DNA of 15,698 bases from Solirubrobacterales bacterium (GTDB taxonomy: Bacteria; Actinomycetota; Thermoleophilia; Solirubrobacterales; Solirubrobacteraceae). Within the stretch, counting starts at the first letter, position 1. Each line of letters opens with the position of its first letter. Location of the stretch: the NCBI GenBank assembly GCA_017354065.1, contig JAFMRN010000019.1, positions 1-15,698 on the forward strand. Direction: 5' to 3'. The translations under genes were made by a program, and so were the position numbers. Under the pieces are notes generated by a model. The model saw nothing but the letters and a program-made list of their open reading frames with translations, ran no database searches and was not told where the DNA came from. This document shows positions 7,275-15,698 of the stretch, in pieces.

Positions 7275-7278
<4 letters not shown>
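6541..7278 (+). CDS. thiD: Hydroxymethylpyrimidine (phosphate) kinase ThiD
   Basis: Phosphorylates HMP and HMP-phosphate to HMP-PP, the pyrimidine partner for ThiE. A ribokinase fold. Seen: IAGSDSGGGAGIAADLTTF at residues 8-26, VTAQDT, AVKTGLLG, VVDPVLGATSG, VTPNADEAAAL, and the anion hole NDHGSGC with the catalytic-type Cys at residue 187. The protein is 245 residues, versus about 260-270 usual. The shortfall sits between VTPNADEAAAL and the VDLL segment, where a helix of roughly 20-25 residues normally lies; the bridging peptide GELNVPV is encoded by 21 bases also found near the start of thiC. The start overlaps the previous stop (ATGA), as does its own stop with thiC. The active-site residues are present, so activity is likely. 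Confidence 0.92.
6969..6989 (+). repeat. 21-base direct repeat, copy in thiD
   Basis: An exact 21-base match to 7310-7330, in the same codon phase, encoding GELNVPV. The match ends abruptly on both sides. Here it falls at the unusually short part of ThiD. Confidence 0.85.
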
Positions 7279-8945
<1,667 letters not shown>

Positions 8946-8990
8946 GCCGAGACCGCAGAAGGAGCCGCGCGAGCCGAGGACCAAGACAGG

Positions 8991-8996
8991 TAATCT
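8991..8996 (+). promoter_or_regulatory. Candidate -10 for a leaderless monooxygenase mRNA
   Basis: TAATCT lies eight bases before the ATG at 9005. The expected transcription start would fall on or next to the ATG. No Shine-Dalgarno precedes the gene, and no clear -35 is visible. Consensus-based inference. Confidence 0.4.
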
Positions 8997-9004
8997 CGTC
9001 AGAC

Positions 9005-10555
9005 ATGGCAGCGTCCAGCCCGCTGATCGACCGGGAGCAGACGCCGGTGCGACCCGATGTGACGGCCGTGATCGTCGGGGCGGGTTTCGGCGGTCTGGGC
9101 GCGGCGATTCAGCTGCGCCGCCAGGGGATTGACGACTTCCTGATCCTCGAGCGCGAGGACGATCTCGGCGGGACCTGGCACGTCAACCGCTATCCGGGCC
9201 TGGCGGTGGACATAGCCTCGGTCACCTACTCGTTCTCATTTGAGCCGAACCCGTACTGGTCGCGCGTGTTCGCGCCCGGCGAGGAGATCAAGGCCTACGC
9301 GCGGGACATTGCGGACAAGTACGGGCTGTACGAGCGGATGCGCTTCGCCACGACGGTGGAATCGGCCAGCTGGGATCAGGAGCACGGCCTCTGGGAGCTG
9401 ACGCTCGCTTCAGCTCCCGCGATCAGAACCCGTTATCTGATCACCGCCACCGGCTTTCTGTCCCAGGCCAAGTCACCGGACATCCCCGGGATCGACAGCT
9501 TCGCCGGGGACGTCGTGCACAGCGCGGACTGGGATCCCAGCGTCGCTCTCAACGGCAGGCGGGCCGCGATCATCGGCACGGGAGCCACCGGGGTGCAGCT
9601 GATCCCTGAGCTTGCCAGCCAGGTGGCGGAGCTGACCGTGTACCAACGCACACCGATCTGGGTCGTGCCGAAGCTCGACGGGCCGGTCCCCAAGTACGTG
9701 CAGAAGCTGTTCGCGCGGGTCCCCGCGATTCAGTCCGCCGCGCGGCTGGCGAACACCTCGATCCTCGAGGCGATGACCTTCAGCGGGGTGCTGCACTACC
9801 GCCAGTTCCAGCTCGGCAACAGGGTCGCCGAGCTGTTGGGGCGCGCACACCTCAGAGCCCAGGTCAAGGATCCCGAGACGCGTCGCAAGCTGACCCCGCA
9901 CTACTCGCTCGGCTGCAAGCGGCCGACGTTCTCCAACTCCTACTTCCAGGCGTTCAACAGGCCGAACGTGACGCTGGAGACAGAGTCGATAGATCACATT
10001 GAGCCGGGCGCGATAGTGACCACGGATGGCCGCCGTACGCAAATCGACCTGCTGGTGCTGGCCACCGGCTTCAGCCTCTGGGAGCGCAACTTCCCCGCGA
10101 TCGAGATAACCGGGCGTGACGGCCTGAACCTCGGCCGCTTCTGGCGCGAGGGCCGGTTCCATGCCTATGAGGGCTTCAGCGTCCCGGGCTTCCCGAACTT
10201 CCTGTCGTTGAACAGCCCGTACTCCTACGTGGGACTGTCGTACTTCTGGGGCCTGGAGATTCAGATGACCCACATGGCCCGGCTGTTCTCCGAGCTGGAG
10301 CGCCGCGGAGCGGACCAGTTCGAGGTCAAGCCTGAGGCGGCCGCGGCGTTCCTGGAGCGGATGGACCGCGGGCTGGAGGACTCGGTCTTCAGGCGCGGGG
10401 CGTGTGCAGGCTCCAACAGTTACTACTACGACCCGCACGGTGAGGCCACGCTGTTACGCCCGGCGAGCGTCCTGGCCGGCCGGCGCGACGCACGCAGCTT
10501 CCGGCTGGATGATTACGACTATCGCCAATCTGGCATGTGGTACACCCCCAACTAG
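9005..10555 (+). CDS. FAD-dependent Baeyer-Villiger-type monooxygenase (second paralog)
   Basis: Predicted NADPH- and FAD-using oxygenase, 516 residues, same family as the gene at 17-1471. Seen: GAGFGG at residues 25-30, GGTWHVNRYPGLAVD, YSFSFEPNPYW, the fingerprint FxGxxxHxxxWD at 166-177, the second nucleotide motif GTGATG at 191-196, and GCKR at 303-306 with the family's active-site Arg. The usual CDxxS after the YPG motif reads VDIAS, keeping the Asp. The ATG at 9005 leaves about 20 residues before the first strand, normal here. It begins 59 bases after thiC and probably has its own promoter (TAATCT at 8991). A GGDEF-EAL gene begins five bases after its stop. The substrate cannot be told from sequence. 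Confidence 0.9.
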   Translation: MAASSPLIDREQTPVRPDVTAVIVGAGFGGLGAAIQLRRQGIDDFLILEREDDLGGTWHVNRYPGLAVDIASVTYSFSFEPNPYWSRVFAPGEEIKAYARDIADKYGLYERMRFATTVESASWDQEHGLWELTLASAPAIRTRYLITATGFLSQAKSPDIPGIDSFAGDVVHSADWDPSVALNGRRAAIIGTGATGVQLIPELASQVAELTVYQRTPIWVVPKLDGPVPKYVQKLFARVPAIQSAARLANTSILEAMTFSGVLHYRQFQLGNRVAELLGRAHLRAQVKDPETRRKLTPHYSLGCKRPTFSNSYFQAFNRPNVTLETESIDHIEPGAIVTTDGRRTQIDLLVLATGFSLWERNFPAIEITGRDGLNLGRFWREGRFHAYEGFSVPGFPNFLSLNSPYSYVGLSYFWGLEIQMTHMARLFSELERRGADQFEVKPEAAAAFLERMDRGLEDSVFRRGACAGSNSYYYDPHGEATLLRPASVLAGRRDARSFRLDDYDYRQSGMWYTPN

Positions 10556-10560
10556 TCAGG

Positions 10561-12849
10561 ATGACTACCAGGGACGACAGGGACGTTGGCGATCAGAGCG
10601 CGCCCCAGGTGGGCGTGGCGCCCTACCTGGCCGGGCAGCAGCTGGCCGAGTTCATGAGCTACGTGGCCGGTCAGCCCGACGCGGACCGGGCCACCGCCAG
10701 TGGTGTGGAGCGCGCAGCCAAGGTGATCGGCGCGCAGCTGGCCTGCATCGTTCGCGCGGGCGCGCGGCCCCACTGCGTCGGCCTGCCGGTGGAGCGGGTC
10801 GACGAGTTCAGCGCGCTTGTGGGTGACGAGCAGAACGGCCGCGTGGAGCTGCCGGGTATCGGCAGCCTGGTGGTGGCCCATGAGCCGCTGGATGACACGC
10901 GCGCGGCGCGACTGGTGGTCGCGCGCCCGGGATCCCGCGGCTTCTCGGCGGAGGAGCGTGATCTGCTGCGCGGCATGGCCGGCGTGATCGGCCTGGCGCG
11001 GGAGATGCTGACCCGCCGGCGCCTGCTGGAGCGCATCTCCGAGATCCAGGGCCGGATTGTGCGCCGCGCCGCGATCGATGAGATCGTCGAGCTGATCGTG
11101 AGCGGGGCCGCCGAGCTGACCGGCAGTGACATCGCGTTCCTGCGCCAGGCGGAGGGCGGAGCCGACGGCCCGTTCAAGCTGCAGGGCTGCATCGGCCTGA
11201 GTCAGGAGACGCTGGAGGTGATCGCCAACTCACCCGGCCGCCCCAACGGCGCGAGCCGGCAGGTGCAGCGCGAGAACAAGCTGATAGTGATCCCCGACTA
11301 CCAGAACCGTGAGAACTCCCACCCGGTGATGAAGGCCCAGGGGGTCACCACGCTGCTAGCGGCCCCGGTCCAGTCCGGCGCCGAGCCGACCGGCGCGCTG
11401 GTAGTCGCCTCCAGGACCGCGGGCCGGGTCTACACCGAATCCGAGGTGGCGGCGCTGCGCACGTTCGCCGAGCAGGCGAGCACCGCCATGTCTGACGCGG
11501 CGCTGGTGGCCGACACCGTCCACCGCTCACTGCATGACGGGCTGACCGGGTTGCCGAACCGGACCCTGTTGAACGAGCGTCTGTCCGCCGCGCTGGCGCG
11601 CTGTGAGGACACCGACGGACAGCTCGTGGTTCTGTTCGTGGACCTGGATCGGTTCAAGACGATCAACGACTCACTTGGCCACAAGGTCGGAGACGAGCTG
11701 CTGATCGCCGCCGCGGAGCGCCTGTCCGCCTGCGTCGGCCCGAATGCCACCCCGGCGCGGCTCGGGGGTGACGAGTTCGCGGTGCTGGTGGAGCGCGCTG
11801 ATGAGCGCCAGGGCCAGCGCGTCGCCGGACGCATCATCGACGAATTTGAGCGGCCCTTCTCAATTGCCGGGCACGAGCTGATGCTCTCGGCCAGCATCGG
11901 CGTGGCGGCCGGCCGTCACCGCGACGACGACCCGCTGCATGACGGCGACCTGGCGATGTACAGCGCCAAGACCGCCGGCGGCGGGCGCTCCTCGGTGTTC
12001 CGCGCGTCGATGCGCGCCGACGCCCGCTACCGGCTGGAGCTCGAGACCGCGCTGCGCGGTGCGACCGACCGGGGCGAGCTTTTCCTCGAGTACCAGCCGA
12101 TCGTCGACCTGACCGCGGACCGGATCGTGGTGCTGGAGGCCCTGCTGCGCTGGAACCACCCCCAGCGCGGGCCGCTGTCGCCCAACGCGTTTCTGCCCCT
12201 GGCTGAGCGCACCCGGCAGATCGCCACGCTCGGGACCTGGGTGCTGCGTACCGTCTGTCATCAGGCCATGGCCTGGCATCAGCGCCCCGGCCTCAACCAC
12301 CCGCGCGTTGCCGTGAACGTGTCCGCCGCGCACCTGCACGCTTCCGACCTCGTCGCGGAGGTGGTGTCCGCGCTGCAGGACAGCGGGCTGCCGCCCTCCG
12401 CGCTGGTGATCGAACTGACCGAAACGGCGGTAATGACCGACGTTGGCTACGCCGCCGAGCGCCTCGCCGAGCTGCGCCGTCTGGGAGTGGCGATCGCGAT
12501 TGATGATTTCGGCACCGGCTACAGCTCGCTCCAGTACCTCCAGCGCCTGCCGCTCGACCACCTGAAGATCCCCCGGCCGTTCATCGCCGAGCTGCGCGGC
12601 CCCGACCCTGATCTGCGGATGATCAGGGCGATCGTCGCGCTCGGCCACAGCTGGGGCGTTGACGTCGTGGCCGAGGGCATTGAGAGTGCCGATCAGGTCG
12701 ACGCACTGCTGGGTGTCGGCTGCAAGCTTGGTCAGGGCTTCTTCCTCTGCCGGCCCCAGTCCGCGGGTGCCCTGGACGCGCAGCTGGCCGCCGGCCGCGG
12801 CTGGCTCGGACCCGGCCGCTTCACCAGCACCAATGACCGCGCCGCCTGA
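10561..12849 (+). CDS. GAF-GGDEF-EAL cyclic-di-GMP signalling protein
   Basis: A 762-residue soluble protein, no membrane segments. Domains in order: a weak GAF-like region (about 20-150), a clearer GAF sensor (about 155-320), GGDEF (about 324-485) and EAL (about 500-750). The GGDEF keeps DGLTGLPNR, DRFKTINDSLGH and an intact GGDEF at 402-406, so cyclase activity is possible; the RxxD inhibitory site is missing. The EAL keeps E526 of EAL, N586, E621, D648-D649, K669, E705 and Q725, but the usual LKID motif reads LKIP (P671). Phosphodiesterase activity is therefore plausible but uncertain. An ATG at 10561 is preferred to a GTG at 10537, which lies inside the upstream monooxygenase; spacing to that stop is five bases, suggesting reinitiation or coupling. 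The GAF ligand is unknown. Confidence 0.93.
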   Translation: MTTRDDRDVGDQSAPQVGVAPYLAGQQLAEFMSYVAGQPDADRATASGVERAAKVIGAQLACIVRAGARPHCVGLPVERVDEFSALVGDEQNGRVELPGIGSLVVAHEPLDDTRAARLVVARPGSRGFSAEERDLLRGMAGVIGLAREMLTRRRLLERISEIQGRIVRRAAIDEIVELIVSGAAELTGSDIAFLRQAEGGADGPFKLQGCIGLSQETLEVIANSPGRPNGASRQVQRENKLIVIPDYQNRENSHPVMKAQGVTTLLAAPVQSGAEPTGALVVASRTAGRVYTESEVAALRTFAEQASTAMSDAALVADTVHRSLHDGLTGLPNRTLLNERLSAALARCEDTDGQLVVLFVDLDRFKTINDSLGHKVGDELLIAAAERLSACVGPNATPARLGGDEFAVLVERADERQGQRVAGRIIDEFERPFSIAGHELMLSASIGVAAGRHRDDDPLHDGDLAMYSAKTAGGGRSSVFRASMRADARYRLELETALRGATDRGELFLEYQPIVDLTADRIVVLEALLRWNHPQRGPLSPNAFLPLAERTRQIATLGTWVLRTVCHQAMAWHQRPGLNHPRVAVNVSAAHLHASDLVAEVVSALQDSGLPPSALVIELTETAVMTDVGYAAERLAELRRLGVAIAIDDFGTGYSSLQYLQRLPLDHLKIPRPFIAELRGPDPDLRMIRAIVALGHSWGVDVVAEGIESADQVDALLGVGCKLGQGFFLCRPQSAGALDAQLAAGRGWLGPGRFTSTNDRAA

Positions 12850-12866
12850 CCCGGGCCCGGATCCGT

Positions 12867-12872
12867 TACAAC
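12867..12872 (+). promoter_or_regulatory. Candidate -10 for the SRPBCC gene
   Basis: TACAAC, six bases before the ATG at 12879, in the 29-base gap after the GGDEF-EAL gene. No Shine-Dalgarno is present. It lacks the final T of the consensus, so this is weak. Confidence 0.3.
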
Positions 12873-12878
12873 TTGGCC

Positions 12879-13346
12879 ATGCCCTCACTCCAGCCCGTAG
12901 ACGAGTCCTACTTCCAGACGGCCCAGCAGCGCTTTGAGCACACCTGGGTGATCAATCGTCCCGCGAGTGAGGTGTGGCAGGAGATCTCCGGTGAGAAGCC
13001 GCTGCACTGGGTCACCGGCCTGGACATCACCTGGACGTCCCCGGTCCCCCGCGGCGTCGGCGCGACCCGGACCGCGAAGGTCCTGGGGCTGGTCCAGATC
13101 CAGGAGCGGTTCTTTATCTGGGAGGAGGGCCGGCGCTTCTCCTTCTACGTAGAGCAGGCCAACGTCCCGGTGTTCACCAGCTTCGCTGAGGACTACCTGG
13201 TCGAGCCCGAGGGCTCTGACAGATCTCGCTTCACCTGGCGCATGGCGGTCACGCCCAGTCCGCTGGGCAAGCCCGGCGCGCCCGTCAACAAGCTGGTCGC
13301 CGCCCTGGCGTTCCGCGACACGGGGCGTTACTTCAAGGCCGGCTGA
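12879..13346 (+). CDS. SRPBCC/polyketide-cyclase-like (START-fold) protein
   Basis: A 155-residue protein with the layout of the SRPBCC helix-grip fold, which forms a pocket for hydrophobic ligands. Seen: an early strand FEHTWVINRP followed by the helix ASEVWQEIS, then the alternating strands ITWTSPVP, GATRTAKVLGLVQIQERFFIWEEGRRFSFYV, FAEDYLVEP and SRFTWRMAVTP. A C-terminal amphipathic helix (VNKLVAALAFRDTGRYFKAG) would cover the pocket. No catalytic signature is visible. The ATG at 12879 is chosen over a TTG two codons upstream at 12873; neither has a Shine-Dalgarno, and TACAAC lies just before. It follows the cyclic-di-GMP gene by 29 bases and precedes an MFS gene by 57, so operon membership is unclear. 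The ligand is unknown. Confidence 0.78.
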   Translation: MPSLQPVDESYFQTAQQRFEHTWVINRPASEVWQEISGEKPLHWVTGLDITWTSPVPRGVGATRTAKVLGLVQIQERFFIWEEGRRFSFYVEQANVPVFTSFAEDYLVEPEGSDRSRFTWRMAVTPSPLGKPGAPVNKLVAALAFRDTGRYFKAG

Positions 13347-13388
13347 CACCCGCAGTTAAAAAGACACGCCCCGGTCCGCTTTGCGCGC

Positions 13389-13394
13389 TACCTT
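13389..13394 (+). promoter_or_regulatory. Candidate -10 for the MFS exporter gene
   Basis: TACCTT (TANNNT) nine bases before the ATG at 13404; transcription would begin about at the start codon. No Shine-Dalgarno and no convincing -35 are visible in the 57-base gap, nor a terminator hairpin for the preceding gene. Confidence 0.4.
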
Positions 13395-13403
13395 TCTCTA
13401 TCT

Positions 13404-14930
13404 ATGAGTGAACTGACGGGGTTGGACGCTGCAGCCACAGGCGAGCAGCAGGCCGCTGCGGATACGGGTGTCGACCGCCAGCTGTTGACGGTCGCGGCCG
13501 TCGTCGTCCTCGGCGCGATCATGTCGATCCTCGACACGACCGTCGTCAACGTCGCGATCAAAACGCTCGCGGGAAGCTTCCACACATCACTGCCGACGAT
13601 CCAGTGGGTCGCCACCGGTTACACGCTGGCGCTGGCAACCGTGATCCCGCTGAGCGGTTGGATCGCGGACCGCTTCGGCACCAAGCGCCTGTACATGGGC
13701 TCGATCCTGTTGTTCGTGATCGGCTCTGCGCTGTCGGGTATCGCGAGCTCGTCAACCGAGATCATCGTCTTCCGCGTGCTCCAGGGCCTCGGCGGCGGCA
13801 TGATCATGCCGGCCGGGATGACGATCCTGACCAAGGCCGCCGGACCGCAACGGATCGGGCGGGTGATGGCGATCCTCGGGGTGCCGATGATGATCGCGCC
13901 GATCCTCGGTCCCGTGCTTGGCGGCTGGCTCGTCTCCGACGTGTCATGGCGCTGGATCTTCTTCATCAACGCGCCGGTCGGCGTGTTCGCGCTGATCCTG
14001 TCCTGGTTCGTGCTGAAACCCGATGTCGGCCAGGCGAACGAGCGCCTGGACATCATCGACCTGCTGCTGGCCTCACCCGGTGTGGCGCTGCTGATCTACG
14101 GGCTTGCGGAATCCAACCCCGGCGGGTTCGCCCAGGCCAAGGTGCTGATCCCGATGGCGATCGGCGTCGTGTTGCTGGTCGGCTTCGTGTGGCACGCGTT
14201 GCGCTCCGAGCAGCCGCTGATCGACCTGCGGCTGTTCGCTGATCGGGTCTTCAGCACCTCGTCAATCGCGCTCGCGCTGATGATCATCAGCGTGTTCGGC
14301 TCGCTGCTGTTGCTGCCCTACTACCTCCAGGAAGCGCGCTTTGAGTCGGCGCTGAACTCCGGCCTGTTGATGATCCCCCAGGGCGTAGGCTCGATGCTGA
14401 TGATGCCGGTCGCCGGGGTCTTATCTGACCGGACCGGATCGGGCAAGATCTCGCCGGTTGGGATCGCGCTGATCGGCATCTCCGTCCTGTGGCTGACCGG
14501 CGTCGGCGCCAACACCCCCTTCTGGCAGGTGGAGATCGACCTGTTTGTCAACGGCCTCGGCCTCGGCCTGGCGATGATGCCGATCTTTACCGGCGCGATC
14601 CAGACGATCAAGGAGACCCAGGCCGCGCGCGCCTCGGCGCTGTTGAACATCATCCAGCAGGCCGGCGCCTCGGTCGGCACGGCGGTGCTGAGCGTGCTGT
14701 TGTCCTCGGCTATCACCTCGAAGCTGCACCCGCCCGGCGGTAGCTTCAACGCCGGTCAGACGATCCCGCCGTCGATGCGCGCCAAGATCGCCCCGCCGAT
14801 CGCCTCGGCCTTCGGTCAGACCTTCTGGTGGGCGCTGGCGTTGATCGTCGTCGCCTTCATCGCCAGCCTGTTCCTGCCCAAGTCCAGGCCCAAGCAGGCT
14901 GAGGGCGCACCCGCGCCGATGCCGATCTGA
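13404..14930 (+). CDS. MFS multidrug exporter, DHA2 (EmrB/QacA-like) family
   Basis: A 508-residue integral membrane protein, the length expected for 14-helix proton-drug antiporters. The polar N-terminus (about 1-28) is cytosolic. Seen: motif D1 LDTTVVNVA at 43-51 in the first helix, motif A GWIADRFGTKR at 85-95 in the loop after helix 2, RVLQGLGGGMIMP in helix 4, and antiporter motif C GVPMMIAPILGPVLGG from residue 159. Two central helices follow, typical of DHA2, and then the second half. The last helix (FWWALALIVVAFIASLFL) ends in a short basic tail. The substrate is unknown; DHA2 members export drugs, dyes or natural products. No TetR-type regulator is adjacent. A YbjN-like gene begins eight bases after its stop. 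Confidence 0.93.
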   Translation: MSELTGLDAAATGEQQAAADTGVDRQLLTVAAVVVLGAIMSILDTTVVNVAIKTLAGSFHTSLPTIQWVATGYTLALATVIPLSGWIADRFGTKRLYMGSILLFVIGSALSGIASSSTEIIVFRVLQGLGGGMIMPAGMTILTKAAGPQRIGRVMAILGVPMMIAPILGPVLGGWLVSDVSWRWIFFINAPVGVFALILSWFVLKPDVGQANERLDIIDLLLASPGVALLIYGLAESNPGGFAQAKVLIPMAIGVVLLVGFVWHALRSEQPLIDLRLFADRVFSTSSIALALMIISVFGSLLLLPYYLQEARFESALNSGLLMIPQGVGSMLMMPVAGVLSDRTGSGKISPVGIALIGISVLWLTGVGANTPFWQVEIDLFVNGLGLGLAMMPIFTGAIQTIKETQAARASALLNIIQQAGASVGTAVLSVLLSSAITSKLHPPGGSFNAGQTIPPSMRAKIAPPIASAFGQTFWWALALIVVAFIASLFLPKSRPKQAEGAPAPMPI

Positions 14931-14938
14931 TCGACCGC

Positions 14939-15325
14939 GTGGCGAGCCAGGAAGCAGTTGCGCGTGCGACCGCGTTCATCGAGTCGCTGGAGACCGATGT
15001 GCGTCGTGTCGCTGACGGCGAATGGGGGCTCACGCTGGACTCGGCCGGCTACCGGCTGGACGTGGGCGTGCAGATTCGCGGTGAGCTGCTCCGTGTCCAG
15101 GCGGCGGTGCTGCCCGCGAACGTGATCGACCCCCACCAGCTGCTGTTCTGGAACCGCCAGGCCCCGTTTGTCAGCTTCGCGGAGAACCAGGAGGGCGAGG
15201 TCTGGGTGGTCGGCGAGCTGCCGCTGGAGGCACTCTCGACCGAGACGCTCGATCGCTTTCTCGGGCTGGTGCTGGCCAGCTCCACCCGCGCGCGCGAGTT
15301 CGCGATTCAACACGTTTGGGGATGA
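14939..15325 (+). CDS. YbjN / type III chaperone-like small protein
   Basis: A 128-residue soluble acidic protein resembling the YbjN domain, which shares the CesT/Tir-chaperone fold. Seen: an N-terminal helix (about 3-23), strands LTLDSAGYRLDVGVQ and LLRVQAAVLPA, the segment HQLLFWNRQAPFVSFAENQEGEVWVVGELPLEALS with the typical long-helix Leu/Trp-Asn pattern, and a final helix (TLDRFLGLVLASSTRAREFA). The start is GTG at 14939; no ATG is in frame and no Shine-Dalgarno is seen, so it probably relies on coupling to the MFS gene eight bases upstream. It overlaps the next MFS gene by four bases (ATGA). YbjN proteins are poorly understood; no enzymatic residues are apparent. The family call is moderate. 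Confidence 0.72.
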   Translation: MASQEAVARATAFIESLETDVRRVADGEWGLTLDSAGYRLDVGVQIRGELLRVQAAVLPANVIDPHQLLFWNRQAPFVSFAENQEGEVWVVGELPLEALSTETLDRFLGLVLASSTRAREFAIQHVWG

Positions 15326-15698
15326 GCCCCGAACTCCGCCGCCTGATGCTCCTCGTTGGAGCGGCGGTTCTGATTGACACAACGTTCTACGCGGTGATCG
15401 CGCCGCTGCTGCCGGGCTTCAGCCACCACCTCGGTCTGTCCAAGCTCGGCGCCGGCATCTTGACCGCGAGCTTCCCGGTGGGCGTTCTCCTAGCGTCGAT
15501 CCCAGGCGGCGTGCTGGCGGTCCGGATCGGACCGCGGCTGGCGCTGGCCACAGGCCTGGGTCTGCTGGTCTGCTCCACGGTCGCCTTCGCGTTTCTGCAG
15601 ACCGCCGCCGGGCTGGAGCTGGCGCGGTTCATCGAGGGTGTCTCAAGCGCGCTGTCCTGGGACGCGGGCATGGCCTGGCTGGTGGCGGCCGCGCCGCC
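15322..15698 (+). CDS. MFS transporter, N-terminal part, cut by the window edge
   Basis: An open frame of 125 codons that runs off the right edge. It begins MSPELRRLMLLVGAAVLIDT, with an ATG overlapping the stop of the YbjN-like gene (ATGA). Seen: a first helix with DTTFYAVIAPLLPGF, which matches the Asp and PLLP pattern of 12-helix MFS proteins; a second helix around 41-66 ending in PGGVLAVRIGPRLAL, a loose motif A (GxLaDrxGxrxx, with Val for the Asp); a third helix LATGLGLLVCSTVAFAFL; and a fourth beginning ELARFIEGVSSALSWDAGMAWLV. Probably a DHA1-type carrier with an unknown substrate. It is not broken within the visible part. It shares little obvious sequence with the DHA2 gene, so it is not a recent duplicate. 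Confidence 0.88.
   Translation, partial: MSPELRRLMLLVGAAVLIDTTFYAVIAPLLPGFSHHLGLSKLGAGILTASFPVGVLLASIPGGVLAVRIGPRLALATGLGLLVCSTVAFAFLQTAAGLELARFIEGVSSALSWDAGMAWLVAAAP

Noticed and set aside
8946..9004. Terminator after thiC
   Set aside because: No stable hairpin followed by a T run could be drawn in these 59 bases.
9473..10438. Long open frame on the minus strand opposite the second monooxygenase
   Set aside because: It has low-complexity, Arg/Ala/Val/Gln-rich composition with no recognisable domain, lying entirely opposite a gene with strong motifs; a shadow of high-GC codon use.
11860..12888. Long minus-strand open frame opposite the GGDEF-EAL gene
   Set aside because: It mirrors third-position GC of the real gene, has no known motifs and no ribosome site.

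Overview
This window is very GC-rich and densely packed. Genes abut or overlap, GTG starts are common, and several starts have no Shine-Dalgarno but a TANNNT hexamer just upstream. There is a TPP-riboswitch thiamine operon, a pair of tandem-YbjQ (UPF0145) proteins of a kind I associate with actinobacteria, and flavin monooxygenases. Together these suggest a high-GC actinobacterium, possibly a deep lineage such as Thermoleophilia; that placement is inference. It reads as chromosomal metabolic sequence. I see no rRNA, tRNA, CRISPR array, insertion sequence, integrase or phage gene.

Layout. (1) 17-1471 (+): a Baeyer-Villiger-type flavin monooxygenase. (2) 1461-3228 (-): two adjacent genes, each coding for two tandem YbjQ/UPF0145 domains; the distal one converges on the monooxygenase with an 11-nt overlap of coding ends. 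(3) 3229-3315: a short divergent promoter region. (4) 3316-8945 (+): a TPP riboswitch followed by seven thiamine genes with no gaps: thiE, thiO, thiS, thiG, a second ThiE/TenI paralog, thiD and thiC. (5) 9005-12849 (+): a second Baeyer-Villiger-type monooxygenase, with a GAF-GGDEF-EAL cyclic-di-GMP protein starting five bases after its stop. (6) 12879-13346 (+): a small SRPBCC-fold protein. (7) 13404-15698 (+): a 14-helix DHA2-type MFS exporter, a YbjN/CesT-like small protein and a second MFS gene cut by the right edge.

How it works together. The thi operon encodes both branches of thiamine synthesis. ThiC and ThiD make and phosphorylate the pyrimidine. ThiO, ThiS, ThiG and probably the TenI-like protein make the thiazole. 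ThiE joins the two. The product, TPP, is sensed by the leader. ThiF and a sulfur donor for ThiS are not in the window. The other genes have no evident pathway link to thiamine.

I did not find a convincing new multi-gene system. The best leads are: the riboswitch/thiE junction, where the only normal start codon lies inside the aptamer; a 21-base in-frame repeat shared by thiD and thiC next to a shortened part of ThiD; an EAL domain with an altered KxD motif; the double-YbjQ gene pair; and recurring leaderless-type starts.
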